A stretch of 64,000 nt of DNA from CAWCAL01 sp963695075 (GTDB lineage: Bacteria > Actinomycetota > Acidimicrobiia > Acidimicrobiales > CAWCAL01), in the NCBI GenBank assembly GCA_963695075.1, contig CAVOFR010000007.1, forward strand, positions 806,001 through 870,000. Reading direction: 5' to 3'. Shown in pieces: positions 1-8,602 of this stretch (positions within the stretch are counted from its first letter, which is position 1; every line of letters begins with the position of its first letter). The position numbers and the translations under genes were made by a program. Below the pieces are notes generated by a model, which was not told the origin of the DNA, did not search any database, and saw only the letters and a list, made by a program, of their open reading frames with translations.

Positions 1-743
1 ACCCCGACGTGAAGGCCAACTGCATCGCCCGCCTCGACGGTGACGACTACGTGATCAACGGCACCAAGGCGGCATGGGTCTCGAACGGGACCATCGCCGA
101 CGTCGCCACCATGTTCTGCACGATCGACGGCGACGAGGGATTCGCCAAGGGCGGCGTCTGCGTCGTGCCGCTCGACCTGGACGGGGTCTCCCGAGGTCGG
201 CCGCTCGACAAGCTGGGCCAGCGGGCGCTCCCGCAGGGCGAGATCCACTTCGACGACGTCCGGATACCGGCCCGCTGGATGGTCATCGACCCGGCCCTCT
301 ACGTCATGACCGTCGAGACCGTGCTGGCGATGGCCAACGCCTACATGGGCACGACCTTCGTGGGGTTGGCCCGCGCCGCCTACGAGATGGCCCTCGACTT
401 CGCCCGCGAGAGAGTGCAGGGCGGTGTGCCCATCGCCGAGCACCCCAGCGTGCGGGCCCGCCTGTTCAAGATGTTCACCAACACCGAGGCAGCCCGTTCC
501 CTGGCCCGGCGGGTCGCGGCCATGGGATCGGTCAGCCCACCCCCGATCCGCTTCTCCATCGCATCGAAGACCTTCTGCACGAAGACAGGATTCGAGGTGG
601 CCAGCGAGGCGCTCCAGATCTTCGGCGGCAACGGGCTCGCCCGCGAGTACCCGATCGAGAAGTTGCTCAGGGACGCCAGGGCGTCGATGATCGAGGACGG
701 CTGCAACGAGATGCTCAGCATCGTCGGTGGCGCCAAGCTCTGA
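1..743 (+). CDS. Acyl-CoA dehydrogenase, 5'-truncated by window edge
   Basis: The reading frame is open from base 3 (ccc gac gtg aag...) to a TGA at 741-743. The GTG at 9 is therefore an internal valine, not a start, and the N-terminal part lies outside the window. The visible part covers the middle beta domain (DDYVINGTKAAWVSNG) and the C-terminal helical domain ending in FGGNGLAREYPIEKLLRDAR, the classic acyl-CoA dehydrogenase FAD/dimer motif. The family oxidises acyl-CoA thioesters to 2-enoyl-CoA with FAD and passes electrons to ETF. It is followed by nitroreductase, thiolase and acyl-CoA ligase genes on the same strand, so it probably acts in a CoA-dependent catabolic pathway. The substrate cannot be told. 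Confidence 0.9.
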   Translation, partial: PDVKANCIARLDGDDYVINGTKAAWVSNGTIADVATMFCTIDGDEGFAKGGVCVVPLDLDGVSRGRPLDKLGQRALPQGEIHFDDVRIPARWMVIDPALYVMTVETVLAMANAYMGTTFVGLARAAYEMALDFARERVQGGVPIAEHPSVRARLFKMFTNTEAARSLARRVAAMGSVSPPPIRFSIASKTFCTKTGFEVASEALQIFGGNGLAREYPIEKLLRDARASMIEDGCNEMLSIVGGAKL

Positions 744-761
744 ACCGGGAGGACAACAGAC

Positions 762-1550
762 ATGGAACTTCGTGAGGCGATCGGTCGACGCCGCTCGATC
801 CGATTCCTGCGCCCCTACCAGCGCGTGGAACCCGAGAAGATTCAACGGATGCTCGAGGCCGCCCGCCGGGCGTCGCACTGGGGCAACGTGGGTGGTCTGC
901 GGGCCGTCGTCGTCTTCCGTGACTCGGCTCCCGAGGAGACCATCGAGGCCCTGTTCGCCCCCGTCGCCGGCTACCAGATCCGGCAGGCTCCGGTCACCAT
1001 CGTCTGGTTCTTCGACGCCAACGCGGTCGACGAGCAGAGCGACCGGCTGCGTGAGCTCCTCGAGGTGGGCGCCCTCGGTGTCGGTGAGAAGAAGCACGAA
1101 GACCTCGAGGAGAAGATCATCCCGTTCTTCGCGGCGATCACCGACATGCTCAAGGGTCCGGGGCTCAACGAGCTCGACTGCGGCCAGGGCATCGCCCAGG
1201 CGACCCTCATGGCCTACGAGATGGGCCTCGGAACCTGCTGTCTCGGTACGCCCGGAACCGAAGAGATCCGCGAGAAGCTCGGCATGCCCGAAGGATGCCG
1301 CGTGCTGCTGCTCCAGACCGTCGGCTATCCGGCCGAGTCATGGGAGGCCGGAGGACAGCGACCCAGGCAGCCCTTCGAGAAGCTCTTCCACATGAACGAA
1401 TACGGGACACCCTTCCCCCGTTCCGACGAGGTCGTAGCCGAGCTGACCGAGGACGGCCTGTTCACCCGGCCGGCCCCCCTTCCGGGCCGGGAGGCCGAGC
1501 TCGAATGGCTGAAGAAGGCGCTCGACATCCCCGGCAGCGGACTGATCTGA
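762..1550 (+). CDS. Nitroreductase family protein
   Basis: This 262-aa protein has the nitroreductase opening (MELREAIGRRRSIRFLRPYQ, with the R-R-S-I-R phosphate-binding pattern for FMN) and the C-terminal LGTCCLGTPGTEEIREKLGMPEGCRVLLLQTVGYPAESW block typical of the family. These are FMN enzymes that reduce nitro groups, quinones or enoates with NAD(P)H. An AGGA-like ribosome site (gggaggacaaca) precedes the ATG. It starts 18 nt after the acyl-CoA dehydrogenase and 37 nt before the thiolase, so it is probably co-transcribed and may act as a reductase in the same degradation route. Substrate unknown. Confidence 0.85.
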   Translation: MELREAIGRRRSIRFLRPYQRVEPEKIQRMLEAARRASHWGNVGGLRAVVVFRDSAPEETIEALFAPVAGYQIRQAPVTIVWFFDANAVDEQSDRLRELLEVGALGVGEKKHEDLEEKIIPFFAAITDMLKGPGLNELDCGQGIAQATLMAYEMGLGTCCLGTPGTEEIREKLGMPEGCRVLLLQTVGYPAESWEAGGQRPRQPFEKLFHMNEYGTPFPRSDEVVAELTEDGLFTRPAPLPGREAELEWLKKALDIPGSGLI

Positions 1551-1587
1551 CGCCGCTCACACCCAGACCGACGACAAGGAGCTCACC

Positions 1588-2820
1588 ATGAAGACCGACG
1601 CCATCATCGCCGGGGTGGGGATGACGACCTTCGGCAAGCACCTCGACGAGGGGCTCAAGGCCATCGGCGGCCAGGCGGTCACCGCCGCGCTCGCCGACGC
1701 CGGCATCACCGGAGCCGATCTCGACGCCGCCTACGTGGGGAACGCCGCCGCCGGCCTTGTCACCGGACAGGAGTCGATCCGCGGCCAGGTCGTGCTCAGG
1801 AGCATCGGACTGGGCAAGCTGCCGGTGATCAACGTCGAGAACGCCTGTGCCAGCGCGTCCACCGCCGTCCACCAGGCGGCGGCCATGGTCACCGCCGGGC
1901 TCTACGACTGCGTCCTGGCGCTGGGCGTGGAGAAGCTCTACCACGAGGACAAGGCCAAGTCGTTCGCCGCGTTCAGCGGAGCGGTCGATGTGGAGTTCCT
2001 CCAGGAATTCATGGCGGCGCTGCAGAAGTCCGCCGACACCGGAGGAGCCGACTCGGCATCGAAAGGGTCCGGGCAGAAACGGTCGATGTTCATGGACATC
2101 TACGCGGCCGTCGCCCGAGGTCACATGGATCAGTACGGCACGACGGTGGAGCAGTTCGCCGCCATCTCGGCCAAGAACTCCCGGCACGGTCACCTCAACC
2201 CCCGGGCCCAGTTCCGTGACGAGCTCACCGTCGAAGAGGTGCTGGCCGAGCCGATGATCGCCGAGCCACTCACCCGACCGATGTGCTCACCGATCGGCGA
2301 CGGCGCCGCTGCGGTCGTCCTAGTGAGTCCGGACCGGGCTCGTCGGCTCGGCATCGAGAAGCCGGTCCGCATCCGGGCGAGCGTGCTGCACTCCGGCTGG
2401 GATCGCGGCCCCGACGAGGACGATGTCGCCAGGCTCTGCGCCGCCGAGGCCTACGACGAGGCCGGAGTCGGACCCGACGACCTGAGCCTCGTCGAGTGCC
2501 ACGACGCCACCGCACCGGCCGAGCTCCTCGCCTACGAGGCCCTCGGGCTCTGTCCCACCGGCGAGGGCGGGAAGCTGGTCGACACCGGCGACACGATGAT
2601 CGGGGGACGCATCCCGGTCAACACCTCCGGTGGACTCCTGCGCAAGGGCCACCCGGTCGGAGCCACGGGCATCGCGCAGATCGTGGAGCTCACCGAGCAG
2701 ATCCAGGGTCGATCCGGCGACCGGCAGGTCGAGGGCGCCGCCGTGGGGCTGGCCCACAACGGAGGCGGGACGATCGGTGTGGACGCCGCCGCCATGTGTG
2801 TCACGGTCGTCTCGAACTGA
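1588..2820 (+). CDS. Thiolase family protein (SCP-x/lipid-transfer type)
   Basis: This 410-aa protein is shorter in sequence features than a classical FadA but matches the SCP-x-like thiolases common in actinobacteria. The nucleophilic cysteine lies in ENACASASTAV, a His in ECHDATAPAE, and the C-terminal GHPVGATG and AHNGGGTIG motifs are intact. These enzymes cleave 3-ketoacyl-CoA, often with branched, steroid or aromatic side chains. The ATG follows an aaggagctcacc ribosome site. It lies in a row with acyl-CoA dehydrogenase, nitroreductase and, 9 nt downstream, an acyl-CoA ligase. No companion DUF35/OB-fold protein is seen next to it, which such thiolases often have. Confidence 0.88.
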   Translation: MKTDAIIAGVGMTTFGKHLDEGLKAIGGQAVTAALADAGITGADLDAAYVGNAAAGLVTGQESIRGQVVLRSIGLGKLPVINVENACASASTAVHQAAAMVTAGLYDCVLALGVEKLYHEDKAKSFAAFSGAVDVEFLQEFMAALQKSADTGGADSASKGSGQKRSMFMDIYAAVARGHMDQYGTTVEQFAAISAKNSRHGHLNPRAQFRDELTVEEVLAEPMIAEPLTRPMCSPIGDGAAAVVLVSPDRARRLGIEKPVRIRASVLHSGWDRGPDEDDVARLCAAEAYDEAGVGPDDLSLVECHDATAPAELLAYEALGLCPTGEGGKLVDTGDTMIGGRIPVNTSGGLLRKGHPVGATGIAQIVELTEQIQGRSGDRQVEGAAVGLAHNGGGTIGVDAAAMCVTVVSN

Positions 2821-2829
2821 GGGAGCGAA

Positions 2830-4440
2830 ATGCGCGAGAGAAACGACCTCGTCCTCGCCGACATGGTGCACAGCCGAGCCGAGCGGTCGCCCGACCTCGA
2901 CGTGCTCACCTTCGAGCACCTCAGCCTCGACGGGGGTGCCACCGCCGACGAGATCCGCACCTTCGCCGATCTCCACGCCAACGGCAACCGTCTCGCCCGG
3001 GCGCTGATCGACCGCGGGATGAATCGGGGCGACCGGTTCGCGCTCATGATGCGCAATCACCCCGAATTCGTCGAGGCTCTGATCGCGGCGTCGATCAGCG
3101 GCACCGTGGCGGTGCCCATCGACCCCCGCACGAAAGGCCACAAGCTGGCCTTCATGCTCCGCGACGCCGGCTGCAGCGGAGTCGTCTGCGGTGACTACGC
3201 CCTCGCCGCCGTGAACGAGGCCCGCCCCTCGATGACCGGCAGCGGCTGGGTCCTGGCGCTGGCCACCGGAGAGGGCGAGGCCCCCGGGCTCGACGAGGTC
3301 CCGGGGGTCGAGTCGCTCGCCGTCGTCGTCGACGGACCCGAGACCACCGTCGACGTGCGGTTGGAGAGTCCGAGCGATCCGCTCCAGATCCTCTACACCT
3401 CGGGCACGACCGGCGACCCCAAGGGTGTCGTGTTCCCCAACGAGCGCTTCGGCATCTACGCCATGGTCGGACTCCTGTGCGGTTACGAAGCGACCGACCG
3501 GCCCTACACCGGGCTGTCCCTGACCCACGGCAATGCCCAGGCCGTGACTCTGGCACCGTCGCTCAGCATGAACCTGCGCGCCGTGTTCAGTCGCCGCTTC
3601 ACCAAGTCGAAGCTGTGGGACGTGTGCCGCCAATACGGGTGCACCACCTTCAGCCTCCTCGGCGGCATGTCAACGGCCGTCTACAGCGAGCCGCCCCGAC
3701 CGGACGACGCGGACAACCCGGTGCGTTTCGTGGTGAGTGCCGGGATGCCCTCCGCGATCTGGGAGGCCTTCGAGGAGCGCTTCGGTGCGCCGGTATTCGA
3801 GTGGTACGGAGCGGTGGAGGGGGGCCTCGCCGCCAAGCCGATCGGCGAGGGTCCGGTCGGTTCCTTCGGGCGGCCGATCCCCGGTCTCGACATGAGGATC
3901 CTCGACGACGACGACCAGGAGTGTCCGCCCGGCGTCCCGGGCGAGATCTGCTCGCGCCCGGAAGGGGGAGGGGTGGCCGAGGTCGAGTATCACGACAACC
4001 CGGATGCATCGTCGGCCAAGACCCGCGGCGGATGGCTCCGGTCCGGCGACATCGGCCACACCGATGAGGACGGCTGGTTCTTCTTCGACTACCGCAAGGG
4101 TGGGGGACTGCGACACAACGGCGACTTCGTCAACCCGGGCTTCGTCGAGAAGGTCCTCGCCGAGCACCCCGGGGTCGCCGACGCCTTCGTCTACGGGGTG
4201 CCGGCCGCGTCGGGCGCACCCGGGGAGAGCGACGTCGTCGCGGCCATCACCCCCGTCGATCCGGGCCGCTTCGACCCGGATTCGGTGTTCGACGCCTGTC
4301 GGGAGGGGCTCGAGGCGAACTTCGTCCCCAGCTACCTCCAGGTCGTCGACGAGATCCCCAAGACCGCATCGGAGAAGCCCCAGGAGCGTTTCCTGGCCGA
4401 GGCCTTCGCCCCCGACGCCGACGGGGTGTACCCGCGGTGA
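2830..4440 (+). CDS. AMP-binding acyl-CoA ligase (CaiC-like)
   Basis: This 536-aa member of the adenylate-forming family carries the P-loop-like motif ILYTSGTTGDPKGVVFP, the A5 motif EWYGAVEGG, the A7/A8 region GWLRSGDIGHTDEDGWFFFDYRK and a C-terminal PKTASEKPQERF whose lysine is the expected catalytic residue. It would activate a carboxylic acid to acyl-AMP and then to acyl-CoA. A ribosome site (gagggagcgaa) precedes the ATG 9 nt after the thiolase stop, so the two are translationally close. Its place at the end of the acyl-CoA dehydrogenase-thiolase row suggests it feeds the pathway. Carnitine/crotonobetaine-type substrates are possible but not shown. Confidence 0.9.
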   Translation: MRERNDLVLADMVHSRAERSPDLDVLTFEHLSLDGGATADEIRTFADLHANGNRLARALIDRGMNRGDRFALMMRNHPEFVEALIAASISGTVAVPIDPRTKGHKLAFMLRDAGCSGVVCGDYALAAVNEARPSMTGSGWVLALATGEGEAPGLDEVPGVESLAVVVDGPETTVDVRLESPSDPLQILYTSGTTGDPKGVVFPNERFGIYAMVGLLCGYEATDRPYTGLSLTHGNAQAVTLAPSLSMNLRAVFSRRFTKSKLWDVCRQYGCTTFSLLGGMSTAVYSEPPRPDDADNPVRFVVSAGMPSAIWEAFEERFGAPVFEWYGAVEGGLAAKPIGEGPVGSFGRPIPGLDMRILDDDDQECPPGVPGEICSRPEGGGVAEVEYHDNPDASSAKTRGGWLRSGDIGHTDEDGWFFFDYRKGGGLRHNGDFVNPGFVEKVLAEHPGVADAFVYGVPAASGAPGESDVVAAITPVDPGRFDPDSVFDACREGLEANFVPSYLQVVDEIPKTASEKPQERFLAEAFAPDADGVYPR

Positions 4441-4502
4441 AGCGACACTTTCCGCCTTCGGGGGCCGTCAGCGAGGAGTGAGATGAGGCGGGCCCGCGGC
4501 CT

Positions 4503-5618
4503 TCAGACCCGTCGGTCGAGCCAATCGGCGACCAGATCGGCCACGGCAGCGCGGGCCTCGCCGGGGGTCTCCAGGTAGTGATCGCCGGCGACGAGCTCGA
4601 GCGTCTTGTCGTCGGCGGCCAGGTTGTCGTGGATCGTATGGGCATCGGAGGGGAAGACACCGGTGTCAGCCATGCTCTGGACGACCAGCGACGGGACGGT
4701 GATGCGTTCGAGGTGCGGGATCGCCCGGCATTGGGAGTACTCGAGGCTCCACATCGAGAGCCAGGTCCGGATCGTGCTGGAGCAGCCGATCCCGAACGGG
4801 CTGCGGTTGAAGATCCTCGGATCACCCGGATAGCACACGCCGATCGGGCGCTCGCTGGGGTCGAGGCGCGCATCGAGGAATCTCGGGTCCGCCCAGGTTC
4901 GGTGCACGTTGAAGATCCGGTCGATCGATCCCCCGGCTCGCAGCCGATCGAGCTCCTCGACGGCCCAAGCCGTGATCCTGTCGTTGCGGACGACCTGAGC
5001 GGCCCGGTACCGCCGCATGAACTCGGGTGAGTAGGGCGGTCCGTTCTCGGGGTCGTACATGTCGAGGGATGGATCGGTCGACGTGGGGTCGGACTCGTCG
5101 GTGACGGACGGATCGAACCAGCTCGTCAACACCTCGGGCCGACCGGGGTGGGCATTGATCGACACGTAGAGGTCACAGGCCGGTAGGTCTTCTGCGGCGT
5201 CGGGTACCGGCCGGCCGAGCAGGGGCCGGAGAACGGGTTCGGTCGCCTGTGACTGGTAGGCGGCCATGAGCGAGCCCCCTCCGGAGTTGCCCAGGATCAC
5301 CACATTGTCGACACCGGCTTCGTCCCGGAGCCAGCGCACTCCCACTCCGATGTCGATGAGGGCATGTTCGAGGGTGAAGTACTGCTCGAGGCCCCGAAAG
5401 CGGGTGTTCCAACCCAGGAAGCCGAATCCCCGTTCGGCCATGAGGTCGGCGAGGTAGTGCTGGGAGAAGTCGACGTTGTAGTGCGTGGCCAGCAGCGCGG
5501 TTCGGGGCTGCTCGCCCTCACCCCGGTGGTAGAGGCCCTGGGTGGGCATGAAGCCGGCACCGTTGCGCCCGGCGGTCGGCGAGGGCAGGGAGACGAAGCG
5601 TGTCTCGATCGAGGTCAC
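4503..5618 (-). CDS. Alpha/beta hydrolase
   Basis: This 371-aa alpha/beta hydrolase has a nucleophile elbow GNSGGGS within VVILGNSGGGSLMAAYQ and a late acid/His region ending in LVAGDHYLETPGEAR, where H is the likely catalytic histidine. It has no signal peptide, so it should be cytoplasmic. It starts 21 nt downstream of the VOC protein on the same strand, forming a two-gene operon facing the acyl-CoA cluster. A ring-cleavage or C-C bond hydrolase role would fit a VOC dioxygenase partner, but the sequence itself does not prove it. Confidence 0.85.
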   Translation of the reverse strand: MTSIETRFVSLPSPTAGRNGAGFMPTQGLYHRGEGEQPRTALLATHYNVDFSQHYLADLMAERGFGFLGWNTRFRGLEQYFTLEHALIDIGVGVRWLRDEAGVDNVVILGNSGGGSLMAAYQSQATEPVLRPLLGRPVPDAAEDLPACDLYVSINAHPGRPEVLTSWFDPSVTDESDPTSTDPSLDMYDPENGPPYSPEFMRRYRAAQVVRNDRITAWAVEELDRLRAGGSIDRIFNVHRTWADPRFLDARLDPSERPIGVCYPGDPRIFNRSPFGIGCSSTIRTWLSMWSLEYSQCRAIPHLERITVPSLVVQSMADTGVFPSDAHTIHDNLAADDKTLELVAGDHYLETPGEARAAVADLVADWLDRRV

Positions 5619-5639
5619 GAGGCTCCTTCGAGGAGGATC

Positions 5640-6194
5640 TCAGACGGCGCGGCTGACCGAACGGTCCTTGCGGGTGTCCTCGCCGATCTGGTCGGCCGGC
5701 AGCCGCAGCAGGCGCAGGGCCTCCTCGGGGCTCTGCTCGGCGAACTCCTCGGCCTCGAGGGTCACGCAGAACTCGACCATGATCCCGTTGGGATCCATGG
5801 CGTAGACGGAGGTGCACCACCCGTGGTCGATCCGCATCAGCGACTCGATGCCGTGCTCGTGCATCCGGGCGGTCATCGCCTCGAGCTCGTCGATGGTGTC
5901 GAGCCGGAAGGCGATGTGGTTGGCCCAGGTCGGTAGGCCGAGTCCGGATGAGATCTCGGTCCGGTAGTCGGCCTTCTCGCCGACGTCCTCGAGCGCGAAG
6001 AAGGCGAGGGCCTCGCCGTTGCCCATTCCGAAGAAGAAGTGCTTGAACCACCCGTCCTCGCTGCGGTGGTTTTCCGTGCGCAACAGGGGCATGCCGAGCT
6101 TGTTGGCGTAGAAGTCGTAGGTCGCTTCCACATCGCGGGTCGTGTACGCGACATGGTGGACCGATTTCGAGCTCGGCGAAAGGCTCTCGGTCAT
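5640..6194 (-). CDS. VOC (glyoxalase/extradiol dioxygenase-like) protein
   Basis: This 184-aa protein opens with SVHHVAYTTRDVEATYDFYANKLGMPLL, a textbook vicinal-oxygen-chelate betaalphabetabetabeta module, followed by a second half with FRLDTIDELEAMTARMHEHG and MDPNGIMVEFCVTLE. Candidate metal ligands are His in VHHVAY, His in TWANHIAF and Glu in VEFCV. The family includes glyoxalase I, extradiol dioxygenases and epimerases. It is the first gene of a two-gene minus-strand operon with the alpha/beta hydrolase, and has its own promoter-like sequence upstream. The exact reaction is unresolved. Confidence 0.85.
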   Translation of the reverse strand: MTESLSPSSKSVHHVAYTTRDVEATYDFYANKLGMPLLRTENHRSEDGWFKHFFFGMGNGEALAFFALEDVGEKADYRTEISSGLGLPTWANHIAFRLDTIDELEAMTARMHEHGIESLMRIDHGWCTSVYAMDPNGIMVEFCVTLEAEEFAEQSPEEALRLLRLPADQIGEDTRKDRSVSRAV

Positions 6195-6231
6195 CGGTCG
6201 TCCCCCTGCCCGTGGTGACTTCGGCGACCGG

Positions 6232-6261
6232 ATCCTATGCCGAGCGTGAACGAGCGTTCAA
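6232..6261 (-). promoter_or_regulatory. Promoter with overlapping inverted repeat, upstream of VOC operon
   Basis: On the minus strand a -35-like TTGAAC (6261-6256) is followed after 18 nt by TAGGAT (6237-6232). The -35 overlaps a perfect inverted repeat TGAAC-GAGC-GTTCA at 6247-6260. This suggests regulated transcription of the VOC-hydrolase pair by a dimeric repressor binding at the -35. Pattern only; no regulator gene is adjacent. Confidence 0.4.
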
Positions 6262-6290
6262 GATAATCCGAGTCGAGATTCAGGTCGGGG

Positions 6291-7787
6291 TCAGCCGAGC
6301 GTGCCGTACGCCCGTGCCATGCGTATGAACTCGGCGTTGTTGTCCGGGCCGTAGGCCCGGGGCAGGGCCAGCTCCTGGCGTGCGGTCTGGAGCTGGGCCC
6401 GGGTGAAATCGCATGACACGCCCTCGACGTCGACGCCGTACAGCCGGGCCGAGCTGATCCCGAAGATCTTCGCCTTGATCTCATCGGTCAACGCGGGGTA
6501 GCCGTACCTCTCCTGGAACTCCTCGCTGATCCGGAAGGTCCGTAGCGCCTGGATCTGGTCCTGCGGGGTGCCGAACCAGATCGAGTCGGTCCCCCACAGC
6601 ACCCGGTCCTCGCCGATGTACTTCAGCAACTTGCCGAGGACGTGGGCGCCCATTTCGGGGTCCTGCATCGAGAACCACCACGTCCCGCCCAACTCGGCGT
6701 ACACGTTCGAGTTCGGTTCGATGCCGGCGCCGAGCACCGAAGCGATCAGTCGGTCGATGCCTCCGTGGGGTTCGGCCGGGTCCGGGTCCCACGGCCCTTC
6801 GACGTGGGTGGGCTCGAAGCCCGAGTGGTACACGACGAACGTGATGTCGGGGTTGCGGGCGGCCGCCGGTCCGATGTCGACCGGGCTGGACAGCTCGAAG
6901 TTGCTGCTGACGATGTCCTTGAATCCCTTGTGCGTGCAGATGATCGGAGGACCGATCTCGCGCACGTGGTCGATGAACATCTGGCCGATCCGGGGCCGGT
7001 CCGGGTCGTGATCGTCGAAGTAGAAGGCGCCCTCCACCGGGACCATCGTGTAGATCTTCCAGGCCGCGATGTCGTGCTCGTTCACCGCCGTCGTCATGGC
7101 TTCGAGAGCGATGTCGAGCGAACCGACGTGGGGGAAGGCTCCTCCGTGCATGAGGACGCGTTCCTCGGGGCACAGAGAGGTCACGATCTTGCGGGCCCGG
7201 TCCATCGCTTCCCACGACATCGGGCTGCTGTCGCCGGGGATGGGCAGAGCGGACAGTACGGCGAGCGACGTGTCGCTGCGGATGAACATCTCCTCGAGGA
7301 ACGACTCGATGCTGAAACAGATCCGACCGTCGCCGATCTCCTGGCCTCGCTCACACGATGCCTGAGGGAAGAGGTCACCGAAGAACCGGCCATCGGCACC
7401 GAGCGGCGTCGCGAGGTCGGCATCGATGAAGTGGGTCTGGACGTCCATGATGAACTCCTCGCCCATCAGGTCCTCGATGGCTGCGTCGGAGTCGAGGGTC
7501 GACTCGGACGAGACATCGAACGAACCCCCGGGCGACCCGCCCCCGGCCGAACCCTTCTGCTCGGAGGAACAGGCGTTGAGGGCGACGAACGCCACTGCGG
7601 CGCCGCTGAGGGTCGACAGGAATCGGCGCCGCGAGATTCCGAGCCGCCGTGCGTTCTCCGTCGCGGTCCGGTGGGTGCGGCGGATCGCCTCGCGCACCAG
7701 CGGAGACGGCGGTCGGGGAGCGAACTCGCCGTTCGACACAGGCCCGAACTTGATGGGGAGCCGTGTCTCGTCGTCATGCTCGGCCAT
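6291..7787 (-). CDS. Tat-exported amidohydrolase family protein
   Basis: This 498-aa protein has a twin-arginine signal around residues 49-75 (GISRRRFLSTLSGAAVAFVALNACSS) with a lipobox-like cysteine, so it is probably exported folded and lipid-anchored. The mature part resembles amidohydrolase-2 TIM barrels: metal-binding-type histidines in DVQTHFIDA and ICTHKGF, YHSGFEP, and a late catalytic-type Asp in LWGTDSIWFG. An N-terminal stretch of about 48 residues before the Tat motif is unusually long. A GGGAG ribosome site 6 nt before the ATG supports the start. The diheme cytochrome c gene lies 30 nt upstream on the same strand, so both products probably work outside the membrane. Confidence 0.82.
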   Translation of the reverse strand: MAEHDDETRLPIKFGPVSNGEFAPRPPSPLVREAIRRTHRTATENARRLGISRRRFLSTLSGAAVAFVALNACSSEQKGSAGGGSPGGSFDVSSESTLDSDAAIEDLMGEEFIMDVQTHFIDADLATPLGADGRFFGDLFPQASCERGQEIGDGRICFSIESFLEEMFIRSDTSLAVLSALPIPGDSSPMSWEAMDRARKIVTSLCPEERVLMHGGAFPHVGSLDIALEAMTTAVNEHDIAAWKIYTMVPVEGAFYFDDHDPDRPRIGQMFIDHVREIGPPIICTHKGFKDIVSSNFELSSPVDIGPAAARNPDITFVVYHSGFEPTHVEGPWDPDPAEPHGGIDRLIASVLGAGIEPNSNVYAELGGTWWFSMQDPEMGAHVLGKLLKYIGEDRVLWGTDSIWFGTPQDQIQALRTFRISEEFQERYGYPALTDEIKAKIFGISSARLYGVDVEGVSCDFTRAQLQTARQELALPRAYGPDNNAEFIRMARAYGTLG

Positions 7788-7817
7788 GTCGTCTCCCTCG
7801 TCGTCCTGTACCCATCA

Positions 7818-8465
7818 TCACCCCGGGAGTTCGTCTCGTGTGTACGACACGATGGTGCGGATCTGATCGGCGGTGAGCTGGCTGTCGAACGCCGGCATGG
7901 TGCCTATGCCATCGCTGACGATGGCGATCTCGTCGTCGACATCGGGGTAGGCGCCGAGGGTGGCGTTGCCCCCGACTCGAGGTCCGGACCGACCTTCGCC
8001 GTCGATCCCGTGGCAGAACGCGCACAGCTCGCCGTAGAGATCGCGACCCGGACGCTCCGCGACGGTCGTCGGTTCGCGGCCGGCGCCCCCCTCGTCGACA
8101 GCGACCAACTCGTCGCGCGTGAAGTCGACCACCTGCTCGATCTGGTCGACGGTCAGCTGTCCGCCGAACGCGGGCATGTTGGCCCGGCCGTTGGTCACGA
8201 CCGCGATCTGGTCCTCGACGTCGGGGAAGGCAGCGAGGACTGCGCCTCCGGCCAGAGCGGGAGCCTTGATGCCGCCCAGACCGTCGAGACCGTGACAGCC
8301 ACCACAGTTGCCGGCGAACAGTGACATGCCGGTCTCGGGGAAAGCGTCGGTCGAGGGCGCGTCCCCGCCGGAGCATCCGCTCGACCCGACGAACAGACCC
8401 GCGCTCAGCAGGATCACCGGCGCGACCGAGCCGAACCTCGGCCAGGCACGGGGATCACCGTCCAT
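7818..8465 (-). CDS. Diheme cytochrome c lipoprotein
   Basis: The chosen ATG at 8465 gives 215 aa with a signal peptide ending in a lipobox (VGSSGC). Two cytochrome c modules follow, with heme motifs CGGCH and CAFCH, and each module ends in a matching block with a candidate Met ligand (ANMPAFGGQLTVDQIEQVVDF and GTMPAFDSQLTADQI). The repeated block shows that the protein is an internal duplication. A longer in-frame extension upstream exists, but it would bury the signal peptide. A CAACAT hexamer 6 nt before the ATG fits a leaderless start. It is likely an electron carrier for the exported amidohydrolase-family enzyme encoded just downstream, or for respiration in general. Confidence 0.85.
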   Translation of the reverse strand: MDGDPRAWPRFGSVAPVILLSAGLFVGSSGCSGGDAPSTDAFPETGMSLFAGNCGGCHGLDGLGGIKAPALAGGAVLAAFPDVEDQIAVVTNGRANMPAFGGQLTVDQIEQVVDFTRDELVAVDEGGAGREPTTVAERPGRDLYGELCAFCHGIDGEGRSGPRVGGNATLGAYPDVDDEIAIVSDGIGTMPAFDSQLTADQIRTIVSYTRDELPG

Positions 8466-8602
8466 GGAGCGATGTTGGCACAGGGAATGCGTCGCCACTC
8501 GCCGTTGCGCCATCGGTGGCGGGCCCCGACGTCCGGTGCCGACATGGGCCCCGGGTCCGCCCGCCTCGGTACGATCGGACACGCACGAGCCCGGAGGTGG
8601 CG

